Below are positions 47,989 through 62,959 of a stretch of 64,000 bases of DNA, piece by piece. The notes under the pieces are model-generated. The model was not told where the DNA came from. It ran no database searches and saw nothing but the letters and a program-made list of their open reading frames with translations. The position numbers were made by a program, and so were the translations under genes. The stretch lies in contig NC_053126.1 in NCBI RefSeq assembly GCF_010015445.1, forward strand, positions 20,791,669 to 20,855,668, in the 5' to 3' direction. This DNA comes from Perca fluviatilis. Lineage: Eukaryota; Chordata; Actinopteri; Perciformes; Percidae. The stretch's first letter is position 1; each line of letters opens with the position of its first letter.

Positions 47989-49914
47989 GAGGCTTATTCT
48001 GATTCTGATGTAAATTCCTACAACTTTTGAAATCCAGATAAACTCATTGCTATTTTTCAATTCAAGAAAAACTAGGTAGCAAACAATCCGAAGAGAAAAC
48101 ATATTTAGACAAATGTGGACAATTTCACAATACTTAGTTATTCTTATTCAGTATTAAGGTTCCAGTAACTGTATGCATTTTGGATCCAGTTCTCATTTGG
48201 CAAAATCCACAGTGTGATTTATTTTACAGATATTTGGTCATGAATGGCCATTATTAAATTTAATAAGAGATTCAAAACTGGACTCAGACTTGGTCAAATG
48301 CTATTGAACCCTAATCAATTACAATAACTGTTGAACCATTGTTCACTGCTACATTGAATTATTTACAACTACTGGAGGCTGCACAGCTTCTATTGCATTC
48401 TGTATTATGAGCCTGAGATCAAACCACCACTCCCCACTTTCATTCCCATGCGGGGTTTTTTCCAAGCATGAAAACGTTTTTACAGACAGCTTTATGCTTT
48501 TCAGCCTAATGTAAATCACAACCCGCAAGCCAGTGACAGAGAAAGACAAAGGGAGCAAAGGAGGGCATACGTATGAGTTCTCGGTTTATCTTTGGTTATC
48601 TTGAGAAAACGATACACAGAAAAGAAGCTGGTTTTATAAAACCACAAATTTCAAGGGCCACTCGACATCTAACATAACAGTCTGCAACGGATGAGCAGAT
48701 AAAGATAAGAGAGATTTCTTCCAAAGTAGTGCAAGAGTAACATTTCATTACCTGGATCCCCATTAGCTGCTGCCAACATGACCATAGATCTTCCCGGGGT
48801 AAACACACAGGATAAACAATTTATACAAGAAGAAAGCAAACAGGCCGATGGGATAAACAGACCCAAAAAATAACACTTGCCAATGCACCAAAAAGTGAGC
48901 TACTCTGTGTGCTGCAGTGTATTTAATAACAACTTAATCAAGCTGACTGTCTCTGTAACTTGGAACTGAACCTGAACAAATATGAAAATCTAGGACAGGT
49001 TACAAAACAGCTTTGAAGACTGTCACATCATCTTTTTTGCAGATTAGCACAGGGATCATCTTTTCTCTTTGCATCAATAAAACTGGTGAGTGCCTGCAGA
49101 AGTGAAGACTAATTTAAACTTCTGAAATTACTGTTTGAATAGATGTTTTCAAATGAAGCTGACTTGCTATCAGTCTATTTTTTTATCTAGCACAATGATG
49201 CTAAAAGAGAAATTCCCTTCAGCTGCTCCTGACCTCTTCATGAGCAAGAAAACGTGGTCTTTCTTCAGCTTTTACACTGTGTTGCCATATTTTTTAAAGC
49301 ACCTACCATTTTCTTATTCTGTAAGTATGGATGCAGGGGGCAGAGCAAAAACCAAGAGTCAGAAGGGTCATTCTTGATGTGGCAGAAAAACAGAAATAAA
49401 TAGTGTTTGCACAGAAAAATGGCCAGTTTGAGACTAAAACAAGATTAGCTCTGGTCCCCGAGGCACGCAAAGGCCAAACTGAATTTTTTTACACCGCTTC
49501 ATCCACTTCTCCCCAGTGCACCATCAATATCACAATATCAGCTGATGGGTTGCATTTTTTGGTTTCTCCACGGGCTGCATTTTCCTGATTTACAACATAA
49601 CATCACGTTTCCTTTTCCTTTCATTTCCTTTTATGGCAGAGGTTTTCCATAAAGGGCAGACAAAACTATTACTGAATTATTCTTAGGCACTTTCTGGAGT
49701 TATAAGGAGCATCTTTTTATGATTTATATGATTTCTTTGAGATGGACATTGAGGATAATGTCCTATCTTCAGTGTCACACTGATCTAAAAATAAGACTCA
49801 GAGAGTACAATTTTGGAGGTAATTGCTGCAATCAGGTGGTAAGTGTTTTAAAGTACCTTAATTGCCTCCATGAAACAGCCACTGCTGCTCCAACTGCCAA
49901 CCAAATCAGCAAGC
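46571..49914. other. No recognisable gene; one (AAT)n tract
   Basis: Unique-looking AT-rich sequence apart from (AAT)n at about 47955-47987. The opposite-strand frames at 46494-46756 overlap each other and show no motif. Confidence 0.5.
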
Positions 49915-52189
49915 TATGACGTTATATATGTGTCACATTCCTGAGCGAGTAATTGTATGTTTTGAGAACTATATTTTGCAAGCACATTACATTGCTGTTT
50001 GATTAATGTTACTGGATTAAAACCCATTTTGGTCAGTATTTTGTATTATTGACTTAGCTATATCACAGAAATATCTAAATATTTGTGTGTACTATAATGC
50101 CGTTGTTTTGTTTGACTCATATCTCCTTGTGTGTCTAACGTTAGTTTGACTCATCCTTCACAAGCAATCTAACCCAGCTAGCTCACACACAACAGCCGAC
50201 ATGTCATCTGAACCATAGACAGTATATAATGGACCAACAGAGCCCGTTGCTCTGGACGGAGACCAGTGAAGGCTATTAGAAGCACTTTTCCGGTGAGCAC
50301 TGAGCGTTACTGCGCAGCCTCCAACTGAGAGAGACAACGTAAATGTGACGTGAGCAACCTGTCTGAAAGTTGTAAGTCTTCTGGTAGCTGTGCCAAGAGA
50401 AATCTCAATCATTCCCAATCTTGCAGAGACGGAGAGCATAATGTGAGATACAAGGTAATGGAGCCTTTTATACATTGTCGTGTTTCTTTATAAATAAACA
50501 ATGGACAAATAGAGTCTTTTTCAGATGTAAAGTTATTCGCTGTCAAAAGGACGTCAAAATGAATGGCAGTCAATGGGATGCTAACAGGAGGTGATTGCTT
50601 TGTAGCATCAAAATGGCGCCATAGGAGCTAAGCGTTCTGAAGCGAAGCTTACCCCTTTGATCTGAACAGGCCTCGCAGCACTGTAACTAGCTAAGTTAGG
50701 TATCGCAATGCGAGACTGAACAGCAGTAGGCCTGTCGCACTATAGCCACATAAGTAGTTTTTAATACTTTGGTTACATTACCATATTTTATTAACCTGAA
50801 TTCTGTTGCTATATTAGCTTGCGAAGGAGCTATCTGTTGCTAATGCTAATTTATCTAAAAAAGCAGAAACGTTAGCTAACTACTGCCAAGATATGATTTC
50901 ACTAGAGACCAGAGAGGTGTTATAAGACTCGTCAAGTGTTGTCTTAAAATGAAAACCATATCTTGGCAGTAACGTTAGTTAGCTACTGCTTTTTGACATA
51001 AATTAGCTAGCTAGCTAACGTTAGCAACGCATAGCTACTTTGCAAGTCAATAAAATATAGCCTTGGCAAACAGAATTAAGGTTAATAAAACACGATATCT
51101 ATGTAAGCAGTATTACAAACTTCTTTTAAGTGGCTGTATTGTGACATTTTAGGTGTGTTCAGATGAATATGTTGGATGCATATACTTTATCCATGCTGGG
51201 TAAATTAGATTGCTCGTGAAGGATGACGTTAGTCACACACGGAGATATGTAATTCAAACACAACTATTAAGGCATGTCTGTAATATACCGGTCGGTCAAT
51301 AATATAAAATACTGTAGATCAGTGCTTTCCAACCCTTCTGGTCTGAGGTTCCCACAGCCCTGTCATATAAACTCACATACCCCGCCCTATCAATTCCTAA
51401 TGTGTTCACACTATCATATTAAAGTGAATATTCTTACATTTTCATGCAATTGAACTGTGGACATTTAGGTTGGCTTGGTCAGAAATTCAACTAGCTAGGC
51501 CTTTTACTTGAAGTGTGGTTAATGTTTCAAAAGTCATCCATTACTTTTAGCTAATCATTTCAACTGTTAGCTAAGTCAGTAGGCCACTTTTAGCTGTTTA
51601 TTTCTACCATTGATTACTTCGCTATATGTTTAAACATATGTGTTGAGCTGTTTTAGCTGATATATTGTTTTAAATCAATCATAATTAAATTATTATTTTG
51701 ATTAGTTAAGCTGCTCCACAATCTTTCCAAATACCCACTGGCTACAGCAGAGATACCCCTTGCTGTGGAATCACTGCAGGTGTTGTGTCAAAGACTGTTT
51801 CCCTGTAGATGTCTTTCCTGCTACTTGCGATCTAATTGGAGACGAACAATCAGAATTGACCTTTTGATTCTGCAATTGGTTGGTTTTGTGGCACACTTTT
51901 AACACTGTGAAAATCTGAGCGAGCGGGTCTAGAGTTGAGCGAGCAGAGTAAAGAGATTGAGAGCGAGGGAGATGTGACCGGAGCGCAGCAGTGTCTACCT
52001 GCGAGCAGAGAAAGACATGCAAATACATTTATTGTGAAGGAAATAGTTTTTTGTTTACTCAAACTAAATTATTTTTGCGAGTGTTAATTTTTGTTCAAAA
52101 TGCAATGTAATGTGCTTGCAAAATATAGTTCTCTGTGCTCAAAACATACAATTACTCGCTCAGGAATGTGACACATATATAACGCCATA
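49915..52189. mobile_element. 2275-bp element with about 85-90-bp terminal inverted repeats and internal palindrome
   Basis: The left terminus TATGACGTTATATATGTGTC and the right terminus, inward, TATGGCGTTATATATGTGTC continue as inverted repeats. They run through CACATTCCTGAGCGAGTAAT, TGTATGTTTTGAG and AACTATATTTTGCAAGCACA to about 50000 and 52105. AGCAAGCTA lies across both outer borders (49908-49916 and 52189-52197), giving a 6-9-bp direct duplication. A second inverted pair sits inside: about 50030-50185 against about 51175-51325, sharing ATCCTTCAC-AGCAATCTAA. A third inner pair is 50813-50900 against 50955-51045, sharing GCCAAGATATG and AACGTTAGCTA. Long terminal repeats with a roughly 9-bp duplication suggest a MULE-like element, but no transposase relic is visible. 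A 446-bp element is nested at 50214-50659. Confidence 0.72.
50214..50659. mobile_element. 446-bp nested insertion with 8-bp target duplication
   Basis: ATCTGAAC occurs directly before (50206-50213) and after (50660-50667) this block, which interrupts the left inner arm of the host palindrome and has no counterpart in the right arm. It begins CATAGACAGTATATAATGGA and ends GAAGCTTACCCCTTTG, so only a minimal CA...TG terminal symmetry is visible. The 8-bp duplication suggests hAT-type mobilisation. The interior phrase GAATGGCAGTCAATGGGATG is familiar from other fish copies. The minus frame at 50158-50475 is chance. Confidence 0.7.
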
Positions 52190-53149
52190 GCAAGCTAAAC
52201 TACAAAAACTAACTTCCCTTTGTTTTTTAACACCAGCATGCACTTGTCCCTTTCACATCAGGCAGTATTTTACTCTTCCACATTACCAAACCTGTCGTGA
52301 AACAGTGCACCATAAATATTGTTCAAATTTGCTCACAACACTGTGTTCGACAGCAGACTGTTTCTACTATTTTGTTGCCTTATACCACCTTATACTTATT
52401 CTGATTTTGAATGCTAAAAGGCAGGTAGGGTATTTATATTTTTTGCTCTTCTTATTCCAAACAATAGTCTACGATTAAATTTTTAGGCGGCCACTGTTCT
52501 GAATAAAACATTTTAAAAGATTGTTTTACGGCCATTACGTTGTAAAGCACAAATAAACACACACACCTACGCGGGAAGGGGCTGCTTCGTCAGATTATGA
52601 GTGAATGCAATGCAGATACAGACGCCACCACACACTTCTAGTGGGTCATAAGTGATAATTGAGAGGGATTATTTCTGTATTAGTCTATACATAGTTTTTT
52701 TTTAGCACTGCACATTACACATTTAATTAAGTCAAAGGACCAACTTAAACTCTTGGCTGTTGTGTAACTAGATGGCTAGAATGGATCAAAGTCTGCTTTC
52801 TAGAACAACACTACTCTATTATTTTGTAATTTCCAAAATAAAATGTTTCTGTAGGTAAACTAGTTCACTTTGAGGCTGGCTTGTTTATTTCATTTAAAAA
52901 GGACATTTATAGAATATATTTATGAAGGATTCAGAATCAGAAATGTAGCTGTGGAGATACACTTTTCTGAGTAAACATGTTTTTCTAAAAAAGCCCCACT
53001 AGAAGCCCCACTTCTCCAATGCAACAGTGTTTAATCAAAAAACTACCTTCAGCTCGTCTTGCAGGAACTGCAGAAAACCCACCAGTCTGATGCCGACCTT
53101 AAATTAACTTTAGAACTAAGAATGTGTTGGGCTGGTAAACATGCTAGAG
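52190..53149. other. No recognisable gene
   Basis: AT-rich sequence; no motif or repeat boundary recognised. Confidence 0.5.
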
Positions 53150-54300
53150 TTGGCATATCCTTATTGTAGGGAAGCAGATCTCTTGGGGTGCTTGGCCTGC
53201 CTAGTCCTATTGGTTATTAGTGGGCTGCAAATGCCTATACGATTATGATATGGTTTACCTCAGCTCAGAGCATCTGGTGTCAGATCCAGGTCATGCTCCT
53301 CTTCCCTAGCCCTAGTTTGCAGTAGCTTTCCTCTCTGCCCATCGCATTTCACATCTAATCCTATAGTAAGTGGCTCTCTGAAAATCTGGGCACAAATTAA
53401 TTGTCACTTCGGCTGGCTCACTTTCCCCCAGACAACTCCAATTTGTAATAATCATTTATTCTTGCCTGCTAAAATTGACCCTTGATTTACATTTTTTGAT
53501 AGGGGTGGCCTCTGATATCTAAAAGATATGCATATAACGGTGTGTTTACTAGCTTTGAACAATTGTGCATAATTTTTAATTGGAATAGCTCAGATTGTTT
53601 AAGACACTTGCAGTAACATGATGTTTCCAGGACTCACTCGTCCCAATTTCCTCAAATCCCACCTCCACCGACCGGTATAGATCTAATTCTTGAGGCTAAA
53701 ACTCTATCCAGGGTTGATTTAAAATCTTCTCTTTCCATCTATTGCATCTCTGTTGCTCTGTCAGATGACTTTTTGGAAAAAGCCTCGCAAGCGGTGAATT
53801 CTTCAGCTTCCTCCAGCTGCACTAGGCTTAGTCTGATACAATTCAACGTTTTACATAGGATTAGCTATAGCAAAGCCCGGAATGCCAAGATCTATCCGGG
53901 TGGATCGGATGAGGGATGCAATAGATGTTATCAGACCCCTTGTGATTTGACCTACATCTTCTGGTCATGCCCCAGACTGTCCAACTCCTGGCAGTTGTTC
54001 TTTAAAACAATCTTGAAGAGTTTGGAGTTGAAGATCTGTCCCCATATATGGCTATTTTTGGCAGAACTCCAGACAAAGTTAGAGCAACTTTGACTCAAGT
54101 CAATGTAATTGCTTTTACCTCTCTGATTGGCCGTCGGAAGAGCTTGAGTCTTTGGAAGTCACCCGCACCACCATCATTTAAGGCCTGGCTGAGTGACACT
54201 CTTTTTTTAAACTTCAGAAGATAAAGTTCACTCTCAGAGGCTCCTTCTGATATATTCTACTCTCATTGGCAGCCACTGATCCACCATGTTGAACAGCTCC
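53150..54300 (+). mobile_element. Tx1/L1-type LINE ORF2 C-terminal fragment
   Basis: Degenerate reading frames in order give WAANAYTIMIWF (about 53222), NPIVSGSLKIWAQIN (about 53360) and FPGLTRPNFLKSHL (about 53625). The long frame 53773-54093 then has LSLIQFNVLHRISYSKARN, KIYPGGSDEGCNRCYQTPCD and LTYIFWSCPRLSNSW. After its stop come NVIAFTSLIGRRKSLSLWKS and FKAWLSDTLF. The C-x2-C, then H-replaced-by-Y-x3-C (LTYIFWSC) is the ORF2 zinc knuckle of this LINE group. Several stops and frameshifts show an old, dead copy. The 5' edge is approximate. It is followed directly by a LINE in the opposite orientation. Confidence 0.82.
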
Positions 54301-54406
54301 CCCCTAGGGAAATGTCACCGTAGCGGCCTATGTCTATTGGACTATTTGGTGCAGGTTTGTATAGGTAGGCCACTTACTTCGCTATACTTCACTGTCTGCC
54401 CACCAT

Positions 54407-55224
54407 TTTATTTTTTATTTAACCTTTATTTAACCAGGTTAGTCTCATTGAGATATAAAATCTCTTTTTCAAGAGAGACCTGGCCAAAATAGCAGAACAA
54501 GTATGTTACATAAAACAACAATTTACAATCACAAAACAATCACAAAAGAGGCAAAACATCTCAAGCACATTTCAATTAAATAAAAGTAACATTAGTTAAA
54601 ACATTTGCATGTGTGGATGGACTCATGTTCTATGGTTTTAACATAACCTTTAAAATCGTTTAAGGAAATTAGACACTGTAGTTTGAGTGTTTTCTGTAGG
54701 TCATGCCAAGTAGAAGGTGCAGCAAACATGAAAGCCTTTTTAAACAACTCTGTCCGGGCGTGAGGTACATTCAATGAGATAGTGTTCTGAGACCGTAAAC
54801 CATAAGTACTCTGTGTAAAAGAAAGAAATTCAGATATGTAACATGGGAGCCTGCCTAAAATGCCTTTGTATATGAACATATAAAGGTGAGTAAGCCAGCG
54901 ATTTGACAGAGAGGGCAAATTCACTGTGGAGTAAAGTGTACAGTGATGAGTGAGGGGTCTGCAATTTGAAATGAACCTTAAAGCTCCATGATACACAGCA
55001 TCCAACATCTGAAGACACTTTGATGGGGCATTCATGTACAACAGATCACCATAATCAATAATAGAGAGAAATGTGGCATCAACTAACCTTTTTCTAGCAG
55101 AAAAAGTAAAACCAGATTTGTTCTTAAAGAAAAAAACTTAGCTTTAGTTTCAACTTTTTTACTAGGTTCTATATATGAAGCTTAAAAGAAAGGTGATCAT
55201 CAATAGAAAGGTGATCATCAATAA
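54407..55224 (-). mobile_element. LINE 3' end (Expander/RTE-X-like), 5'-truncated, with 9-bp flanking repeat
   Basis: On the minus strand the coding part reads FTFSARKRLVDATFLSIIDY, GDLLYMNAPSKC, LQMLDAVYHGALRFISNC and THHCTLYSTVNLPSLSNRW. It continues LYMFIYKGILGRLPCYISEF, YGLRSQNTISLNVPHARTEL and FAAPSTWHDLQKTL, stopping at about 54592. This is the C-terminal segment of a teleost non-LTR retrotransposon. The 149-codon frame is intact, so decay here is mild. The A-rich tail (54407-54438) contains the AACCTTTATTTAACCAGG motif, in reverse. GCCCACCAT flanks the insertion at 54398-54406 and 55225-55233, a plausible target duplication. A 17-18-bp direct duplication (AAAGGTGATCATCAATA) sits at the truncated 5' end. 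The clade name is from memory. Confidence 0.8.
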
Positions 55225-55279
55225 GCCCACCATACAAACCCATACAAACTTAATTATATTTGTTTTTGCCAATTTCTGC

Positions 55280-55318
<39 letters not shown>
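55280..55318. repeat. (ATT)n microsatellite
   Basis: About 13 ATT units; encodes the poly-Tyr artefact in the overlapping frame. Confidence 0.97.
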
Positions 55319-56574
55319 CATTTTTCAACTATTGTATATCTGGCTTCTAGGTTCATCGGGGGTGTGATGGGTTGGATGGAGGGACAGGTGATGTGACTCT
55401 GTAATAGAAGATTTGTTTAGGGATACTGTTCTTTATCAAAATGGTTACAGTTACTGTGTTACTGTATTTGGATTGTAAGTTGACCACTGTTTAAAAAAAT
55501 ATGGGGGGGGGGGCGCGCATGCTCTCTTGCTCTAACTGTTAGTATGACTGAATTGCTCACAGCAATGACCACATAACCTCAAACTCCCACAGTCCCTCTT
55601 ACAGGAAGCCTTGAGGCATACGGTATGTGGGTCATTCCAAATCCACAAATCAGATGAAGAGAGGACTATAAAGGATTTTAAACCAAAATGAGCTGAACAA
55701 CTCTCAAACACTCCATAGAGCTGATGGAAACTGCAGGGCGATCATTCTCAATGAATTCCTCACTTCGAGGGATACCTTTCAAACCAGCCATCCCATTCAT
55801 TGTAAATAAAAAACACTGATAGCTGCAGCTTTAAGACATATTGCCCAGTATATAATATACAATAAACAGTAATTAACTATTTTAAGTGAGAATCTCCATG
55901 ATTATCACAAAGCTATTAAAAGTAATACTTAACTTAATAAACTGCACGGAATGCTGAATAATGATGAAACACAAAGACAACCATTTTGTCTGCAGCATAT
56001 TTTTAAATTGTCTGTCTGTTTTTGTCTTTCAGACATATCAGCTCCAGTGGTCGGATCCATTAGAGTAAATGACCTTAAGGAGGTGATGAGAAGTACTCAT
56101 TGCTATCATAGTCATCTCGGACTCTGACTGCAAACGGTACACAAAAGTCCCGGTTCTGTGCGAGTTTGGTAAAAAAAAAGAAAAGAAGAAGCATATTTTC
56201 ATTTAATTTGACAGTAGTGCAAATGTCAAAAACAAAATCCTCTTGCTTGGGACTGAGGTAACATTTTTGCCCGCTCACAGCTTTGGAGAACTATTGAAAA
56301 ATAAGGAACGTTTCCAACACTTCTGTGTTACACTGTAAGAACACTGTAATTGTATTGTCCCCTTTTTATTTCAAATAAATAAATAAAAAACAAACACTTT
56401 CCCAAAAGGCAACAGGTGATATAGACTTTAAAACTGAAAAGCATCTCTTATGCTATGGAATTTTAAATACCCAAATAAATACTGTAGAATAATGCCAAAC
56501 CAAACTTCTGCATTACGAGGAGTGTTTTATTAAGTTCCACCTTGGCTATATTTTAACATTCAAAGCACCCAAAC
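55319..56574. other. No recognisable gene
   Basis: Holds a G homopolymer at about 55504-55513. The rest is unassigned. Confidence 0.5.
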
Positions 56575-56985
56575 ATTTATCATCCCGGTGATCGGCACAC
56601 CTGGGTGATGCCGTCATCATGTTTGATGAGGTTTCAATTGACATTCCCCACAACGGTAGAGCAACGCAGACCTCGTCTTATACACAAATCTCTCTCCGTT
56701 GCTGTTGTAGCTGACCAGGAACCCACGGGTGGGTCTTCCAGGTCCCGCGTTTCATTTGCACTCACCACTGTGTGACTGACTAGCACATCAATCCGCTTGT
56801 TGTGCTAACCTCAGCATATGTTGCTAACAGCGTACGGTTTAAAGTTTCCAGGCGGAACTCCCGCTGGTGAACTTTGGTTCCAGATTACGTGCATCAATCT
56901 ACATACCACATATTCTGTGTGTGGCTGCGTGCACTGGACCGGACTGTGATGGTTCAGTACGTATACATGAACCGCTACAGCCCTA
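56575..56985 (-). mobile_element. 5' end of a hAT element with BED-finger relic, 3'-truncated
   Basis: On the minus strand the terminus at 56985 is TAGGGCTGTAGCGGTTCATG followed by TATACGTACTGAACC, a well-known fish hAT end. After a leader, the frame at about 56700-56585 reads FVYKTRSALLYRCGECQLKP, HQT, two stops, then RHHPGVPITGM. This gives C-x2-C and HHPG, the two ends of a BED finger, with the middle mutated. Sequence homology fades below about 56575. The copy is a dead remnant. Confidence 0.62.
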
Positions 56986-57832
56986 TTGAACTCGGTTTAG
57001 GGTTTTGTGCAAATTAGCAACTGTGAAAACCTCTAACTTTCTGCCTGGAACACATTGAATATTAAAGTGAGGGAGAGACTATTTTTAATGTCAGAAGATT
57101 GCCTCAGTTCTGGTATGAAAAAAAGTTTTCCTGAAGCCAATTGAAGCTCCTGTCAGACTTTTTTTCCCTTCTTTTTGGGTCTCTGCACAAGTACACCTAG
57201 TTACACATCCAGTTATTACTGGATAAACAAAAACACAGACGGTTATTTAAAACACCACCCTAAGAAATGGAAGTCAACATCAGGTCAAGTCTTGAGGCAA
57301 ATAGAAGCAGTGAACCAATTACATTTAACAAATAGTGTCCGTTAAGCGCCATGCGCGATGGGAAATAAGAGAAGAGAAATAAGATCACTTCTAACATGTC
57401 AGCCACAGCCCCCCCCCCCCTGCTCTGATTATACCCAGCGTCACGGAGAGGCTTGTTGTGCCTGGGCCAAACTAGTGTCCTGAACGTGACATACTCATAC
57501 CATGCTGGCTGCCAGAATACAATTGATAGATCTGCCTAACAAGTGAATAAACAAGCAGCATTGATTTGATCTCCGTGCTTTGCTTACTGCAATACATGGT
57601 TTAAAAACACCAACATTTCCAATTATATTCATGCAGGTGACCAGTCAATGCTTTGTCAGGTCCTGTTATCCTGTTGCTGTGCTTTGAACCACATCTCATG
57701 TTCCTCGTACCTGACAATCACTGTCAGAGCCGGTTTCAGGAGCGTAACCTCAGTATGGCCGCTGTCAACAAACACAAGGGGGCACAGAGACAACTGACAG
57801 GTGTTAATAGGTGGATATCTACACTGAGAGGT

Positions 57833-57833
<1 letters not shown>
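56986..57833. other. No recognisable gene
   Basis: Contains a C homopolymer at about 57408-57420 and otherwise unassigned sequence. Confidence 0.5.

Positions 57834-57914
<81 letters not shown>
57834..57914. repeat. (CA)n microsatellite, about 40 units
   Basis: Uninterrupted CA tract. The Thr/His and Cys/Val frames at 57653-58108 are its translations. Confidence 0.98.
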
Positions 57915-57917
<3 letters not shown>

Positions 57918-58075
57918 AACATACTAACACAATACACCGCAGTTGACTTTGAACCAAATTCATCTCTAAGCTGCAACAATGAGAGGGGATCACAGGGGAG
58001 GATTGACAAAAGTAAACATTTACTCTCCATCTCCCGAATAAAGAGCTGCTTAATCTGATGAAACTCTAAGAGAGA

Positions 58076-58078
<3 letters not shown>

Positions 58079-58111
<33 letters not shown>
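58079..58111. repeat. (AC)n microsatellite, about 16 units
   Basis: Second CA tract, 165 bp from the previous one. Confidence 0.97.
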
Positions 58112-58113
<2 letters not shown>

Positions 58114-58648
58114 TATCTCCCTCCTCTCCTTCAGCAGTTACTGTTTCACTCTTGACTATGCTATACCATCTAGTGGAGCACTACGGTAGAGCAAGAGGTG
58201 GAGGAGAGGAGCTCAGTGCAGCTCAGAATGAGATCTCAGTATCGATCAGAAATACTGACATCAAGCTGTGACTGTGTATCTCAGTGAAAAGCTTCCTCCC
58301 ACCGTTCTCTCTCTTAGTGGAGAGATGCGGGTGGGCGGAAAGGCTGGGGAAGATGTCCCACTGTGAACCTGCCACTGTGAGCATGACGGAGTCCAATAAT
58401 AGGCTGCAAGCAAATATATCTATATAAATATGGCACTGTGAAAACACCAACACACCATTTAGCAGGGGGAGTAAACAATATGCATTAATGTGCGTTGACA
58501 TTAATACCTACCTACCAACAGAAAATGTGTCTGACTTCAGACACCACCAGGGGGAGCAGTGATCAGATGTGACAAGCTGTCTATCCTGTCAGTAGGTTCA
58601 AGTGAAAGTAAAAGGCCATGCTACATTGATAATCTATCCTGTTATGAG

Positions 58649-58650
<2 letters not shown>
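58112..58650. other. No recognisable gene
   Basis: The stretch 58150-58400 is purine-rich and less AT-rich than its surroundings; the minus frame at 58223-58501 has no motif. Confidence 0.45.

Positions 58651-58724
<74 letters not shown>
58651..58724. repeat. (GT)n microsatellite, about 37 units
   Basis: Uninterrupted GT tract, on the opposite strand sense to its CA neighbours. Confidence 0.98.

Positions 58725-61731
<3,007 letters not shown>

Positions 61732-61822
<91 letters not shown>
61732..61822. repeat. (CA)n microsatellite, about 45 units
   Basis: Uninterrupted CA tract; source of the His/Thr run in the 164-codon frame starting at 61564. Confidence 0.98.
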
Positions 61823-61824
<2 letters not shown>

Positions 61825-62390
61825 GAACTGATGGCTGTCACACACTCTGAGCATAATCTGCTGCGTTCCAACCATTTCCCTTCAGATGTGAGCAAAGGGA
61901 CATTAAAGAAAAGGACAGACTTAAGAGTCAGCATCTTCACTTCTCCAGAGGTTGATGAGATTATGTTTCAATCTACCAATCTATCACACACTGCACCCAA
62001 TGTCTTTGCAACAATACAGCGTTTTATCACATACATTAAATGTGTACAAAACTGTTAAACAAACAGCATATGTCTAACGTGTAACTATAAACCCAGCTGC
62101 ACTTAACTATTAAAAAGGATGATATCTATATACAAGTAGACAGTTGGACAGATAGTAGATGTTTTGCTTCATTTTCATGAATGATGCTATTACACAATGT
62201 TCTCTTTCTAAAATGAGTTTAGAAGATCGCCACACTAACACAACACACTAGCTAGAAGGCCTTGAACACTGCAACTGCGAACTCTAATTGGACCCAAGTG
62301 TGCAGAGCATCCGTTGTCAAGATTTTCTAAAATAGCTTAAATGTGACAGAGCTAGAGCAATGTATCAGCCAATATTGGCTTATTGCAGAT
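61823..62390. other. No recognisable gene
   Basis: Unassigned sequence between the last CA tract and the Tc1-like end. Confidence 0.5.
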
Positions 62391-62600
62391 ACTACAGTAT
62401 CTCACAAAAGTGAGTACACCCCAATTATATCTTTTAATGGGACAAAACTAAAGAAATGACACTTTGCTACAATGTAAAGTATTAAGTGTACAGCTTGTAT
62501 AACAGTGTAAATGTGCAGTCCCCTCAAAATAACTCAACATACAGCCATTAATGTCTAAACCGCTGGCAACAAAAGTCATTCCACCCCTATGTTAAATTCC
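62391..62600 (+). mobile_element. Tc1-like terminal region
   Basis: TACAGTATCTCACAAAAGTG followed by AGTACACCCC, GAAATGACACTTTGCTACAA and AATAACTCAACATACAGCCA is the long terminal repeat region of a common fish Tc1-like family. An inner repeat of CAACAAAAGT (followed by CATTCC where GAGTACACCCC is usual) lies at about 62568. The opposite terminus was not found; the element continues only as the rearranged block that follows. Confidence 0.8.
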
Positions 62601-62639
62601 CATAGAGGCAGACAGATTTTTTATTTTTAAAGGCCAGTT

Positions 62640-62945
62640 ATTTCATGGATCCAGGATACTATGCATCCTGATGAAGTTCCCTTGGCCTTTGGAATTAAAA
62701 TAGCCCCACATCATCACATGCCCTTCACCATACCTAGAGATTGGCATGGGGTAGATTCCATAAAATCATCTCTCTATCATCTCTTTATCAGGATGCATAG
62801 TATCCTATGCATCCTGATAAAGTTCCCCTTGGTCTTTGGAATTAAAATAGCCCCACATCATCACATACCCTTCACCATACCTAGAGATTGGCATGTTTTT
62901 TTGTCAGTTAGCCTAATAGCTGGTTTGATTTGCATTGAGACATGA
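62640..62945 (-). pseudogene. Tc1-like transposase fragment, duplicated at 146-bp spacing
   Basis: On the minus strand both copies read through CCATGCCAATCTCTAGGTAT, GGTGAAGGGTATGTGATG and ATGTGGGGCTATTTTAATTC, i.e. a VKG-x-VMMWG/WWCGAILIPKAKG-type stretch that corresponds to the GGGSVMVWG strand of Tc1 transposases. Unit starts (ATGCATCCTGAT) are at 62661 and 62807. The second unit is preceded by an inverted piece of its own start, forming the palindrome listed separately. The plus-strand 94-codon frame is the antisense shadow. No catalytic residues are present. Confidence 0.65.
62783..62822. repeat. Perfect 17-bp palindrome arms with 6-nt spacer
   Basis: CTTTATCAGGATGCATA (62783-62799), spacer GTATCC, then TATGCATCCTGATAAAG (62806-62822). 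It lies at the junction between the two transposase-fragment copies. Confidence 0.95.
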
Positions 62946-62959
62946 TTTTATGGAAAGTA

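Noticed and set aside
50158..50475. 105-codon minus frame
   Set aside because: It crosses the border of the nested insertion and has no motif.
62661..62945. Plus-strand frame with repeated HHHMPFTIPRDWH motif
   Set aside because: It looks like a two-repeat His-rich protein but is the antisense of a duplicated Tc1 transposase fragment.
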